Shown in pieces: positions 1 through 10,800 of a stretch of 64,000 nt of DNA. A model generated the notes under the pieces. It was given only the letters and a program-made list of their open reading frames with translations, did no database searches and was not told the origin of the DNA. Numbering within the stretch: the stretch's first letter is position 1; each line of letters begins with the position of its first letter. A program made the position numbers and the translations under genes. The stretch is from assembly GCA_964030785.1 (NCBI GenBank), contig OZ034979.1, forward strand, positions 14,368,583 through 14,432,582, read 5' to 3'. This DNA is from Siderastrea siderea. Lineage: Eukaryota; Cnidaria; Anthozoa; Scleractinia; Rhizangiidae.

Positions 1-401
1 GAGGCTTCCATTTGTTCCACCTTAAGTAGCATGTCTGTCGTTAAACAAATGTCCTTGACCAGAGTCAGTGTATCCTCTGCAACATCCTGTCCATTTAGGA
101 CAGGATGGACGGTTGGCGTTTTGTCCGAGAGGCAATTGTAGGCATACATACAATACTTAAGTGCCGTCCGTGCCATCCTCGCTGTGAATTGAAGTTTGAG
201 TTTCTCGGCCGCTGCTTCAAAGTAGACAAATTCTGATAAGTCGTCTTTCATCCTACTCTTTGCACCTTTCGCTGCGGGATTAAACACTTCTGGCGCATTG
301 AAGGGGAAGCCCTCCTTAAGGTGAAGTAGCTCTTGGGCATTGTGATTGCATTTGACAGCTCGTGTTAACAGATCAATAAGGGTTGTGAGACGGTTTTCCA
401 T
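1..401 (-). CDS. Tyrosine-recombinase-like protein, N-terminal part (residues 1-133, cut by window edge)
   Basis: This is the 5' end of the gene seen complete at 22450-24345. It begins with an ATG complementary to 399-401 in a strong eukaryotic start context (A at -3, G at +4). The visible part is an alpha-helical-looking region with no recognised domain. It ends just before the acidic tract. The rest of the gene lies to the left of the window. Confidence 0.75.
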   Translation of the reverse strand, partial: MENRLTTLIDLLTRAVKCNHNAQELLHLKEGFPFNAPEVFNPAAKGAKSRMKDDLSEFVYFEAAAEKLKLQFTARMARTALKYCMYAYNCLSDKTPTVHPVLNGQDVAEDTLTLVKDICLTTDMLLKVEQMEA

Positions 402-2981
402 GATTAGCGAATACGTAGGAATGTTTCTAAGGCAAAAGTAAACCCGGAATAACTTTGCCGTAGAATAGGCCTTGTAAACAGGAGGTCAAATGGTAAAATC
501 CCCTTAAAGTTGTTAGCAGTTAAAGTTAAGCCTCGTTTTCATGCTAAGTGCATATTTACGTCCGCCATATTGGAAAAACTTCAACAGTTAATAACTTTGC
601 AAGGTTTAAAGCTCTGTCTCAACTTTCCACGTGACTTTGATCACAACAGGCCCAACCCAGAGCAAGAATTTGCGCAGCTACAAACGGTTGAAATTTCGAC
701 CTTATTAGCTATTCATACCTCAATAACTCGTTAATAGATTGAGCAATTTTCACGAAACTTGAATCAAAGGCTTCCTTGCAAGGCTATGTATCTGGGTTTG
801 GCCACTGAAAGCCTTCAAGTGTTGTAAAAACCGCTTAAAAACCACTCAATGGTTATGTACTTCATAAATTCTCTACTATGCTAGCGTAACCATTGACTAC
901 GCAAAAGTAAACACTTCCCACGGAACAAAAATCTTATTGACAGATGCACGAGGACCTTATGTCATGTTCCTGGTAGTTAGTTTACTCTTGCATGGTCTTT
1001 AAACGGTGTAAATAAATTAAAAATATGGAGCACAAAAAACGTGTATGCTTGTCTTGAATGCACTCCAATGCTTGTCTTGAATGCCAACCTCATGTCTGTG
1101 CACTGGAGTGTCCTTATAAGTACTGTAACAGTGTTTTGTTTATAACTATGACAGATTAAAAGCTTTTTTCTTCAAATTTGGTGGAAAATTATACTTTTAT
1201 TTCTCTTTTCTGTGCTTAAAGGATTTTTAATTATCTTTAAAATTTAATGAGATACGAACAGGTCAATTTGTCGTGCAATTTTGCCACTATGCTATAATAG
1301 GGTAAGGGGTACATACATTTATTTTTGTAGGACTAGTTTTAAGATCTGCTGTTCTTTCTTGGTAGACTGTTAGGTATGTTAATAGTGTCTAATCTGGTTA
1401 ATATTATTATTATTATTGTTATTAATTTATTTTTATTAACGAGAGATTGCTAGTTAAAGTTGTTCTTCAAGTTCTTTCCCAAGGCCAAAAAATTTTACAG
1501 TTTTTAAAAATTTGTATCTTCTTGTAATTTCAATATGTTGCCTTGAACTTTGACTATGATTTAGGACTACTATAGTACTATAGCATAAAAAAATTGACAT
1601 TTGCATCAGTGATTGACAAGTGACAAACAGTTTGTGCTAACAACCTGTTTTTTTCAAAAATTCGTTGTGTTAACTGAAGGGCAAACTTTGGTCGACCATA
1701 ACTCATCAATGAACAAAGCTATTGCAGCACGGTTTCCTTCATCTTCTAGAGCATTAATAACTGAAGAAGTGTACAAGAGGTTAAAGGAAAATATTTAAAT
1801 AAATACAAGATATTATAAGAAATATTAGGTATTCATATTTTGCAGCAAAACACACAGTACTAATTTCGAAAAATTCTCAAAACCTCAACTGTAAGGGTTA
1901 GGAAACCAAACTCACTAATTTTATACAACCAACCATGGCCTCAGTAGTGATTAATGTTAATATTAGAGGTCGAGGTCAAAGGTTAAACTTTCTAAGAAAA
2001 CTGTTGCAAATAGTACAATTTTTTCTTAATTGGCCGTAAATGGCATTGTATAACTTATCACCGTTTAACTTTAAAACCGTCATATTATTTTGGCGGCTAG
2101 AATAAGTCTTGCCCTAAATAACGCTGTGTTCAATTCATCTAAAGAATCTATTTGAGCTCAGAAAAAAATCAGATTGACATGGGCCATTTTTGTAAAACAT
2201 GGTCGATGTGCCCTCCTTTTTGAGACTTTGAAGGGCCATATCTTCACGAAGAAACAAGTTTGATAAAAGAAAATTACACCAACGTCTTCCGCTCAGTAAG
2301 ATCTTTAAAACGATAGTAAATACTGATGTTTTTGTTAAGATTCGAATTTTTTAAAAGCAACAAGGTGTGAAGTCGATTTCCCCTCTTTGCCTAAAATAGG
2401 GTCTTCACGCCAGAAAAAAATTCAAAATAAAGTAACCTGTTAATCAAATGACGTGAAAACTACAACAAGTCAATTTTGTCACAAAAGGAATAAGTGGGCC
2501 AAATGTCAGACCTTAACCCTTAGATTTAGTCATTTTGGAATTTTTTCAAACCAGTCACATTTTCGAGTAAGAGAAAACTGATCTCCAAAACTCATACTCA
2601 GATGTTAGGCATATGCCTTTACTGGATTTTTTCAGAACCAAAATGTTCACTTTTTTAAATGCGAGGGTTAAGAAATGGCTTTCTACCGCTCAAGGGGGAA
2701 TAGAGTTAACCCTCCATAACCAGATTTTGAGCCACTTAGGCAAAGATTTTCAACGATTCCCCCATTTTGTTGAGTCCCCTCCCTTTTTTTGACTTCAAAC
2801 CAGCGTAAAAGGTAGAAACATTGACCAATGAAACTGAAACTTTAACAAAATAAAAAACAGGTCTAAATAAAGGTTAACACCAAAGGACAAAGACATTGGA
2901 CTTATTCTAAATTTTTATAATTTTTCGAAGTTGTGTTAGGAGAGGGGGAACTCAACCGCAAATATAGCTAATTTACTATTT
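402..2981. other. AT-rich spacer, no recognised gene (unit 1)
   Basis: This stretch lies upstream of the minus-strand recombinase-like gene, so any promoter for it should be near 402-900; no TATA element is convincing. It holds an ATT microsatellite near 1401-1420 and a short direct repeat (TGCTTGTCTTGAATGC near 1047 and 1071). A 61-codon frame at 1613-1798 is followed at once by AATAAA (1798-1803). That frame resembles nothing I recognise and is probably chance. The frame at 510-734 is likewise unconvincing. The corresponding spacers are 24346-26925 and 52411-54989. Confidence 0.6.
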
Positions 2982-3591
2982 GTATACATTGGTACTGACT
3001 TTGTAGGACCCTTATACGTAAAGGAGAGTCAAGTGTCACGAAAGCGTACGTATGTGTGTCCACAAATGCGTGGTCGCGTATAGGTCACTTGGAGCTTACA
3101 AATGGCCAAACGACAGATGAATTTCTGCAAGCCTTCAGTCGCATAACAAATCGCAGCGGTGTTTGCCATACAGTGTGGTCAGACAATGCAAAAACCTTCA
3201 AAGTCGCAAGTAGAGAAAATAAGAGGTTATATGACCAGCCAAAGTCACAGAGCCAGTCGCTGTGGGACACTTTGGATCAAGATCGAATCAAGTCAGAGTT
3301 ATCAGCAAAGGGGATTAAGTAGAATCAGCCACCCCACAAGCCAGTCATGAAGAAGACGTTCCTGTACATGGTGGGGAGAAGTTGCAGTCGGTTGTTGTTC
3401 CGGCTCAGAGCTTTCCTGTTCCTTAAAGTAGACTCATTGTTGGCCTCCGCGACGGAGGACAAGGTAAGGAGGATGTTACAGCCCTTCGCACACGATCTGG
3501 AAGAGTAGTTAACAACGTGAGAGACTCGACTTGTGACTACGATTAACCCTACCCTACCCTAGTAAGTTAGCTTTGTAAGTTACGTGCCCTT
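2982..3591 (+). pseudogene. BEL/Pao retrotransposon integrase remnant F1 (unit 1)
   Basis: Translation in broken frames gives the integrase core of a BEL/Pao-type LTR retrotransposon. The first catalytic Asp lies in an IGTDF motif near 2988, in a different frame from the main segment at 3056-3322, which contains HLELTNGQTTDEF and SDNAKTF (second catalytic Asp). The frame closes after SAKGIK. Downstream sequence to 3591 matches the 3' end of the same element family as the piece at 18641-18750. No gag, reverse transcriptase or LTR pair is present, so this is a dead 3' fragment. Family assignment rests on the integrase motif spacing typical of BEL/Pao. Confidence 0.75.
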
Positions 3592-4611
3592 GTTTGCGTC
3601 CTTCGTAGCTTGTGAATCAAAGTGTTGTACACCCGCTCGGACATCTAAGTTGTGTATCGATGTCTAATGGTCATTAAACATTGTGTTGAGGAAAGCTGTA
3701 TTTCGTCGAGCTTCCTAACAGGAATTAAGACTTCTGCAAGATAAGCTCTATCAGCACCCACCACCACGATCTGGTAATTAAGGAGATGGGAGAGGGGGGG
3801 GGGGGGGGCCGGCGGTACTAAAACAAAACAAGACACTACATTTATATATGCAGGTACCAACAGGCACATTAGCTTCACGGTGTAGCAGCAGGCTTTGTTC
3901 TTTTGAATTTTTTTCCATTTCTGAAAGAATTTCATTTGGGATGTTGGTCCACCTTGGCTTTGGCAGGGACCAGGACCATTTAGTTGATGAACCAAATCCT
4001 GAAACGCGCAAAAAGTCAATTTAGTATCAAATTAAAGCTTATTGCCTATATTTGGAACGTCTACTTGTTACTTTTTATGTAACCTGTACCTAAGCGAGAA
4101 ATACAACTTTTTGGAACGGAGGTAGGCTAGGAGAAATTGAACTCCTAAATCTATAAGAACTATAAAATAATTTATATCTCTGTAAATATCAAACTTATTT
4201 GTACCAGACTTGGCAGAAATACTACCCTTATCAAGATATGTTAATTTTAGCTTTCAGACATGTTTTCTGAGTTGCCATGGCTACAGCCGCCAATCGAATA
4301 GTAAATAAGGCCTCGGGCGGGGCACAAAGTTTGCCCCATTCTTAACTCCGAGAGTATGAAGGCTATGACAACAAGACGTGAGGTTAAAGGGTACGTCTTA
4401 CAATGTTTCCTTTGGGGTCTGCAGAACGACTTGATGACGTCACTTGACGTGGGAATTATGTCAAAGTTTTCAAGTGGCGGCCATCTTGGATGCGCCATCT
4501 TTGATCCAATCTTGTCTCTAGATTTAGTTTACACAGAGAGAAAACAGGCGAGGCAGGCCATGTTTAGAAATGTTGGTTGTTACTTGGTTTTTGAACAACA
4601 AACTCAACCCA
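3592..4611. other. Spacer with poly-G tract (unit 1)
   Basis: No gene recognised. The reading frames on the minus strand across 3645-4019 consist largely of the poly-G tract translated as proline and do not look like protein. Part of 4240-4611 may be the body of the SINE-like repeat whose tRNA-derived head lies at 4612-4697. I see no clear end or target-site duplication. Corresponding spans are 27536-28558 and 55600-56617. Confidence 0.55.
3794..3808 (+). repeat. Poly-G tract, 15 G (unit 1)
   Basis: An uninterrupted run of 15 G followed by CCGGCGG. The matching runs are 18 G in unit 2 and 13 G in unit 3, so the length differs in every copy. Polymerase slippage or base-calling error in long homopolymers would both explain this. 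Confidence 0.95.
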
Positions 4612-4697
4612 CATATCGCGCCAAGTCCGGGAATCGAACCCGGGACACATTGGTGGGAGACAAGTGCTCTCACCTCTGCGCCATATCTGCTCCCCCT
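4612..4697 (-). repeat. tRNA-derived SINE-like head with A and B boxes (unit 1)
   Basis: On the minus strand an A box-like TGGCGCAGAGG (4673-4683) is followed by a B box GGTTCGATTCC (4630-4640). The T arm is intact: five-base stem CCGGG/CCCGG around a seven-base loop at 4627-4643. The anticodon stem does not pair well and the acceptor is not closed, so this is not a credible working tRNA. A tRNA-derived SINE head with internal RNA polymerase III promoter elements is the best reading. A body toward lower coordinates (to about 4240) is likely but its end is not visible. Confidence 0.65.
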
Positions 4698-5091
4698 TAA
4701 ACAACAACGTTAGTCTAAAGGAGTCACACACACTTTGCTCCAAGCTACTTTGTACAAATCAATCTTTTGACAATTGTCCTAATTATGAACGTTTGCAAAG
4801 TTCAAAAACTGTTGAAAAGTTTGTCCTTTTGCTCTCGCGTTGAAATACATCAGAACGTAATGACCACAACTCCTGCTGTTCACAGCTTGGAGAGACCTCG
4901 TGTTCGTCATCACGTACTTCCACTGCTTCACGATTCATTCGTTCAATGGTTAAGCTTGGTAGCATTGCAGAGATACAGTAAAACTGACCATTAGTTTACA
5001 GACATTGTCTTTTGTTCAAATACCTAACCAGTGTTTTCCTGGTTTGTCATGTGGGTCTGTGTTAACAATTTAAGAGCAGCAATACCTGGCC
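4698..5091. other. Spacer, nothing recognised (unit 1)
   Basis: Short frames on both strands (for example 4767-4994) have no recognisable motif and mirror each other. The left edge of the Polinton-type remnant is truncated here by sequence I cannot assign. Corresponding spans are 28645-29038 and 56704-57097. Confidence 0.5.
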
Positions 5092-5160
5092 AGGGTTCTT
5101 GGGTAAACGATCACAGGCCACCACTCCATAGAAGTAAGGTTTCAACATGGGAACTTCCAT
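5092..5160 (-). pseudogene. Polinton-type cysteine protease, N-terminal scrap (unit 1)
   Basis: About 23 codons, starting at an ATG about 40 bases beyond the capsid-like stop, contain a YFYGVVACDRLP segment. It resembles the start of adenain-like cysteine proteases found in Polinton/Maverick elements. The match ends abruptly after KNP, before the catalytic His, Asp and Cys regions, so the gene is only a stub. The order capsid then protease on the same strand supports the reading, but the match is short. Confidence 0.4.
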
Positions 5161-5201
5161 AGCCAAATATTCCAATTGCACATTGTTCGGGACCACTTGT
5201 T

Positions 5202-5738
5202 TTACGTCAAATTGCGTTCGTAGATGCCGTAGAGCACAGCACCATCGGAATCGATCTCCAGTAATTTCGCAAACTCTCCCAAGATGATGCTTGTATTGTG
5301 TTCGTGAGCCGTCCCAAATTCTAGTACCAGTTGCAAGTCTCCTGTTTGTCTTGGGTTCAACGCACGGCTGTCGGCGCATCCTTTGGCAACATTGTCAAAT
5401 ACAAACAGGGTGCCATTCTTGTGTTGCCCCCAATCCTCTCTTCTCACCATTTTTGCTTTATGTCCGCTTTACTGGCTTGCAGAAAGAAAAAGTACCCTGC
5501 CAGATCTCCTTGACTATCATCGTGATTGAGTTGGAACGTTTCATTTAGGTCTTCCCCTAAAACAATCTGTTTGATGGAGGTCAATCCGAATTTCTGGAAG
5601 CGGAATGGATCGAACGCCACGTTCCCGTTAGAGGCTTCCTTACGTGCCATCCCCACAATGATTCTATCTAGGATCCTACCTTGATACAAACGGTTTGTTA
5701 GCTCTAAGGCCGGCTTGATTTTCTTGCATACTTAATGT
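5202..5738 (-). pseudogene. Polinton/adintovirus-like capsid protein, C-terminal remnant (unit 1)
   Basis: Two overlapping minus-strand frames (5738-5444 and 5450-5202) together resemble the C-terminal part of the invertebrate protein family annotated as F54H12.2-like. I associate that family with jelly-roll capsid proteins of Polinton/Maverick elements. Supporting motifs are RIIVGMARKEASNG with a following PFRFQKFG, then GTLFVFD, then GDLQLVLEFG and a terminal LLEIDSDGAV. A frameshift near 5445-5450 breaks the frame. The N-terminal two thirds are absent. No DNA polymerase, integrase or ATPase of a Polinton is present in the unit. This is an old inactive fragment. Confidence 0.55.
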
Positions 5739-6059
5739 TCTGATTAGACGTCTTACAGTAGGGTAAAATGGGATGGGAGATAAAATGGGATCTTGACGTT
5801 ATCTTGGGTAAGCTCCTATGCAAAGCCACCCTATTGAGAAAGGGATCTAACTAATGAAAGTGAGGTCTCATTCTGATTTGTTCTTAAGGAACCAACACTT
5901 TGCTCATGTGACAGGCTTCCAGGTGGGGTTAAAGATCAACACGTATGTTTTTTCAATCGTGCTACTGGCTGTTTCGCTTTTGCTGCTAGCCAAGGCTCAC
6001 TGGAAAAGTCGATATTCAGCACGTTGCCGTAAACAGCTGAACATTGCTGAGAGGCCGCC
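5739..6059. other. Spacer, nothing recognised (unit 1)
   Basis: It holds a short frame at 5854-6063 with a hydrophobic stretch (SIVLLAVSLLLLA), which would read as a membrane segment. It is short and unsupported, and it runs into the LINE remnant. The counterparts are 29686-30006 and 57744-58064. Confidence 0.45.
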
Positions 6060-6461
6060 GTGAGATGATCATCGAGAAGGTGCGGGCTATCGATAAGGAA
6101 AGAAGGTCAGCTACAGCTGTTGGATTTGCTAAACACTGTGCTTGGTCGTGCTGGGAAGAGTCGGAACAGTAAAAACATCCGCTGCCTAACCCTTGCTCTC
6201 ATCGAGCTATCGCAAATCAGTTTCCTCCTCAGATCGATCAATGACCTCCTCCCTACAACAACAAACCTTAAACAATGGGCCATCATCGACGGCGACACTT
6301 GCCGTGCTTCTATTAAAACACATGCCACCTTAGAGCATTTGTTAGCAGCTTGTGATAGCTCACTGCAGAAGTACACTTGGAGACACAACTTAGTGTTGAC
6401 GGTTCTCAACATCACACAGGTTCTCGACATCAAGTTTCCCGACATCACAAAGACCAGCTAA
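6060..6461 (+). pseudogene. Non-LTR retrotransposon (LINE) ORF2 C-terminal remnant (unit 1)
   Basis: The frame at 6120-6461 contains SFLLRSINDLLPTTTNL, a damaged Cys-rich knuckle (DTCRASIKTHATLEHLLAAC) and YTWRHNLVL. This pattern is typical of the region after the reverse transcriptase in LINE ORF2 proteins of invertebrates. A second frame just upstream (SATAVGFAKHCAWSCWE near 6105-6155) fits the preceding part, so there is at least one frameshift. The second knuckle cysteine is missing and no reverse transcriptase is present. Confidence 0.6.
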
Positions 6462-6851
6462 GGAAGAACCTAACCAAGTCATCAAGTTCCACCGCAATCA
6501 TCACACAGTGCTTCATGCAACTCAGCTTGTATTGACCAAGGATGCCGTTTGTGTATTACCCCCCTGAAACTGCACCTGGCAGAGAACTGAGACACTATTA
6601 ATATACAGCATAGATTTTTGAGTTGCGCTCCTTGGGACGCCCTTTGTATTCTCCATGCTTGCTGCTACGACGCCTGGAAAGGCATCACGTAGTGGCATCT
6701 TCCACTGGCGGCGCAGGAACTGTAGTCCCGTAGATAGCCGCGAAACTACAACACTTCCTGGGCAATGGCTGATGAGGATGATGGCTTGGAGTTGGCAATT
6801 TAAGTCTGCATGATATACTCTCTTAGTGTATTCTGCATAATTTAGCCCGGT
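6462..6851. other. Spacer before satellite, nothing recognised (unit 1)
   Basis: A minus-strand frame of 112 codons (6522-6860) crosses from this spacer into the satellite and has no motif I recognise. The counterparts are 30409-30798 and 58467-58856. Confidence 0.5.
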
Positions 6852-7800
6852 ATGAGACACAACGCGTTTTGTCCATTACGGCGCACTGAAAAACTCGATT
6901 TTCCGAAAGTTGCAGCGAACTGCTTTTATCAGCTGTTTTAGTACGATTTTGATGTTCAAGTCTAAGTAATGTACGACGCAACTTACATTTTGTCCATGAT
7001 GAGTCACTGGAAAACTCAATTTTCAAAAACTTCCTGTGAAGAGCTCAATTCTCTTGATTTACGATGATTCCCATGTCCTTAACGTTTTAGCCGCATACAA
7101 AGGAAACTGCATTTTCTCCATGTTGTCATGTAAAAACTCGACTTTAGGAAAGTTTCCCTGAACAGCTAAAATCATCTCTTGCGTTATGAATTCGACGGCC
7201 GTACTGCATTCTGTAATTTGTTGCGCTGTACCGACATAAAATGCACTTTCTAGATAATGACTCACTGCAAAATATTGATTTTCCGAAATTTGTCCGAAAC
7301 CCTTTAAATCCCCTGTTTTTCAATGATTTTTGTGTGCGTAGTACATCCTCTAAGTTTTCGCCGTACGCAAAAGGAAAACGACTTTTCGCCATTACCATTA
7401 ACCAGGAAACGTGATTTCCTAAAAGTTGCCGGAAACAGCCCAATTCTTTTGTTTTATGATGATTTTGACGTCTGTAGTAAATTCTACAAGTTAGGGGGCT
7501 GTACCGACATAAAGCGCATTTTCTACAATATGAGACACTGGAAAAGTCTATTTTCCGCACGTTGCCTTGAACAGCTCTAATCACTTGTTTTATTTTGACT
7601 TCCATGTCTGTAGTACATTCTATATCTTTAAGTCCCAACTCACGGAAAATGCGTTTAGTCTTTTATGGCGCACTGAAAAACAGCATTTTTAGAAAGTTGG
7701 CGTGAACAGCTTTTAACACCTGCCCTTATGATGATTGCGATGCCTTGAAGTTCCAGCCGTGTACGACGCAAAGAATTTTGTCTGAGATGAGTAAATGGCA
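6852..7800 (-). repeat. 134-bp satellite, left inverted arm (unit 1)
   Basis: Roughly seven degenerate monomers in the orientation opposite to the main block. Reverse-complement signatures such as AACTCGATTTTCCGAAAGTT, TGTAGTACATTCT and CGACATAAA recur every 120-135 bases. The polarity switches between about 7800 and 7857. Monomers here are more diverged than in the main block, as expected at the edge of a satellite. Confidence 0.85.
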
Positions 7801-7856
7801 GTTTTTAGAAAATGTAGAAAATAAGTTTTCAGGTCTGTAGGGATTTTCCTTAAGTT

Positions 7857-10800
7857 GTCGATACAGTGCAAGACTTACAGAATGTACTACAAACATCCAA
7901 TTCATCATAAAACAGGTGATTTCAGCTGTTCCCGACAACTTATGGAAAATCAGGTTTTTCTGTGACCCATAATGGAGAAAATGCATTTTGCTTTGTATAC
8001 AACTAAAAGGTGAAGGATGCATTACGGAGATTGAAATATTCGTAAAGCAGATGAATTAAGCTGTTTACGGTAACTTTCGGAAAATTGATTTTTCTAGTGA
8101 CTCAATCTAGAAACTGTGTTTTATGTCGATACAGCGCTAAAACTTACAGAATGTACTACAGACATCGAAGTCGTCATAAAACGGGGGATTTCAGCTGTTC
8201 CCGTTAACATTTGGAAAATCAAGTTTTCCAGTAACCCATAATGACGAAAATGCATTTTCCTTTGTATGCCGCTAAAACGTGAAGGATGCATTACGCAGAT
8301 TGAAGTCTTCGTAAAGCAGATCAATACAGCTGTTCACAGTAACTTTTGGAGAATCGAGTGTTTTAGTGACCCATAATAGACACAACGTGTTTTGCGTCTT
8401 ACCAGACCAATCTTAATGAATGTACTACACGGATGGAAATCACCATAAAACCGGTTACTTGAGCAGTTTACAGAAACTTTCAGTAAATCAAGTTTCCCAT
8501 TGACCCACGATGGAGACATTGGCTTTCGGTGAGTTGAGCTGTTCACAGTAACTTTTGGAAAATCGAGTTTTTAGTGACTCAGTCTAGAGAGTGCGTTTTA
8601 TGTCGATATAGCGCTTAAACTTACAGAATGTTCCTTGCAACTTTTGGAAAATCGACTGTTCGAGTGACTCATAATAGACGAAATGCGATTCGCGTCTTAC
8701 CGGACCAAACTTGCAAAATGTACTGCACGGATAAAAATAAGCATAAAACCGGTTACTTGAGCAGTTAAGGGCAACTTTCAGAAAATCAAGGTTCACAGTG
8801 ATCCATAATGGCGAAAATGCATTTTCCTTTGTATGCTGCTAAAGCGTAAAGGATGCACTTCGGAGATAGAAATCTTCGTAAAGCGGATGAATTAAGCTGT
8901 TCAAAGTAACTTTAGGGAAATTGAACTTTCCAGCGACTCAATCTACAAAGTGCGTTTTATGCCGATAGAGAATGTACTACAGACATCAAAGTCATCGTAA
9001 CACAGGTGATTTTAGCTGTTCCCGACAACTTTTGGAAAATCGAGCGTTCTAGTGACCCATAATAGACAAAGTGCGTTTTGCGTCCTACAGGACCAAAGCT
9101 GCAAAATGTACTACACGGATGGAAATCACCATAAATTCGGTTACTTTAGCAGTTTAGTGCAACTTTCAGAAAATCAAGCTTCTCAGTGACCCATAATGGG
9201 GAAAAGGCTTTTTCCTTTGTATGCCCCTAAAACGTAAAGGACGCACTTCGGAGATCGAAATCTTCGTAAAGCGGATGAATTAAGCTGTTCACAGAAACTT
9301 TTGGAAAATCGAGTTTTCCAGTGACCCATAATAGACAAAATGCGTTTTAATTCTCACCGAACCAAAGTTGCGAAACGTACTACACGGATGCCAATCACCA
9401 AGACCGGTTACTTGAGCAGTTTACGGGAACATTCAGGAAATCGAGTTTCCAAGTGCCCCATGATGGAGAAAATGGGCTTTCGTTTCCATACCGCTAAAAT
9501 TTGGACGATGCACTACTGATATCGAATCACCGTAAAACGGGTGAATTCAGCTGTTCACAGTAACTTTTGGAGATTTGAGTTTTTTAGTTACTCAATCTAG
9601 AAAGTGCGTTTTATGTCGAAAAAGTGCTGAAACTTATAGAATGTACTACAGACATCGAAGTCATCATAAAACAGGTGATTTCAGCTGTTCCCGGCAACTT
9701 TTAAAAAAATCGAGTTTTCCAGTGTTCCATAATGAAAAAAATGTGTTTTGCGTCTTACCAGACCCAAACTTCCAAAATGTACTACACGGATGGAAATCAT
9801 CCTACAACAGGTGATTTCAGCTGTTCCTGACAATTTTTGGAAAATCAAGTTTTCTAGTGACCCATAATGGATTAAATGCATTTTCCTTGAAATAACGCTA
9901 AAATATGAAGGATGTATTACGGGGATTGAAATCTTATTAAAGCAGATAAACTAATATGTTCACACTAACTTTTGGAAACTTGAGTTTTCTAGTGACTCAA
10001 CCTAGAAAGTGCCTGCTATGTCGATACAGCGCTAACACTTACAGAATGTACTACAGACATCAAAGTCATCATAAAACAGGTAATTTGAGCTGTTCCCGAC
10101 AACTTTTGGAAAATCTAGCGTTTGAGTGACCCATAATAGACAAAGTGCGTTTTGCGTCTTACCAGTCCACACCTTCAAAACTTACTACACGAATGGAAAT
10201 CACCATAAAACTAGTTACTTGAGCAGTTCAGGGTAATTTTCAGAAAACCAAACTTCTCAGTGATCCATAAAGGGAAAATGCATTTTCCATTCTATGCCGC
10301 TAAAACATAAACGATGCACTTCGGAGATCGCAACCTTCGTAAAGCCGATGAATTAAGCTGTTCACAGTAATGTTTGGAAAATTGAGTTTTCCACTGACTC
10401 AATCTAGAAAGTGGGTCTTATGTCGATATAGCGCTAAGACTTACAGAATGTACTACAGACATCGAAGTTATCATAAAACAGCCGATTACAGCTGTTCCCG
10501 GCAACTTTTGGAAAATCAAGTTTTCCAGTGACCACTAAAGGAGAAAAAGCATTTTCCTTTGTATGCTGTTCAAAAGGAAAGGATGCACTACGGAAATCGA
10601 AATCATCGTAAAACGGGTGAATTGAGCTGTTCACAGTAACTTTGCAAAATCGAGTTTTTCAGTGACTCAATGGAGAGAGTGTGTTTTATGTTGATACAGC
10701 ACTAAAACTTACAGAATGTCCTACAAACATCGAAGTCATCATAACACAGGTGATTTTAGCTGTTCCCGACAACATTTGGAAAATCGAGCTTTCTAGTGAC

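Noticed and set aside
510..734. A 74-codon frame upstream of the recombinase-like gene, identical in all three units
   Set aside because: Identity only reflects recent duplication of the whole unit. No motif, start context or partner supports coding.
3645..4019. Minus-strand frames with a polyproline run
   Set aside because: The proline run is the poly-G tract, whose length changes in each unit and would shift the frame.
4612..4697. A functional tRNA gene
   Set aside because: Only the T arm and promoter boxes are good. The anticodon and acceptor stems do not close, so a tRNA-derived repeat is more likely.
5062..5379. A 105-codon minus-strand frame as one protein
   Set aside because: Its first two thirds are the shadow of the capsid-like frame; only its last ~25 codons carry a protease-like segment.
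7144..7638. A 164-codon minus-strand open frame in the left satellite arm, and many 60-115 codon frames across the satellite
   Set aside because: They are translations of successive ~134-base monomers. Monomer length is not a multiple of three, the frames differ between monomers and nothing resembles a protein domain.
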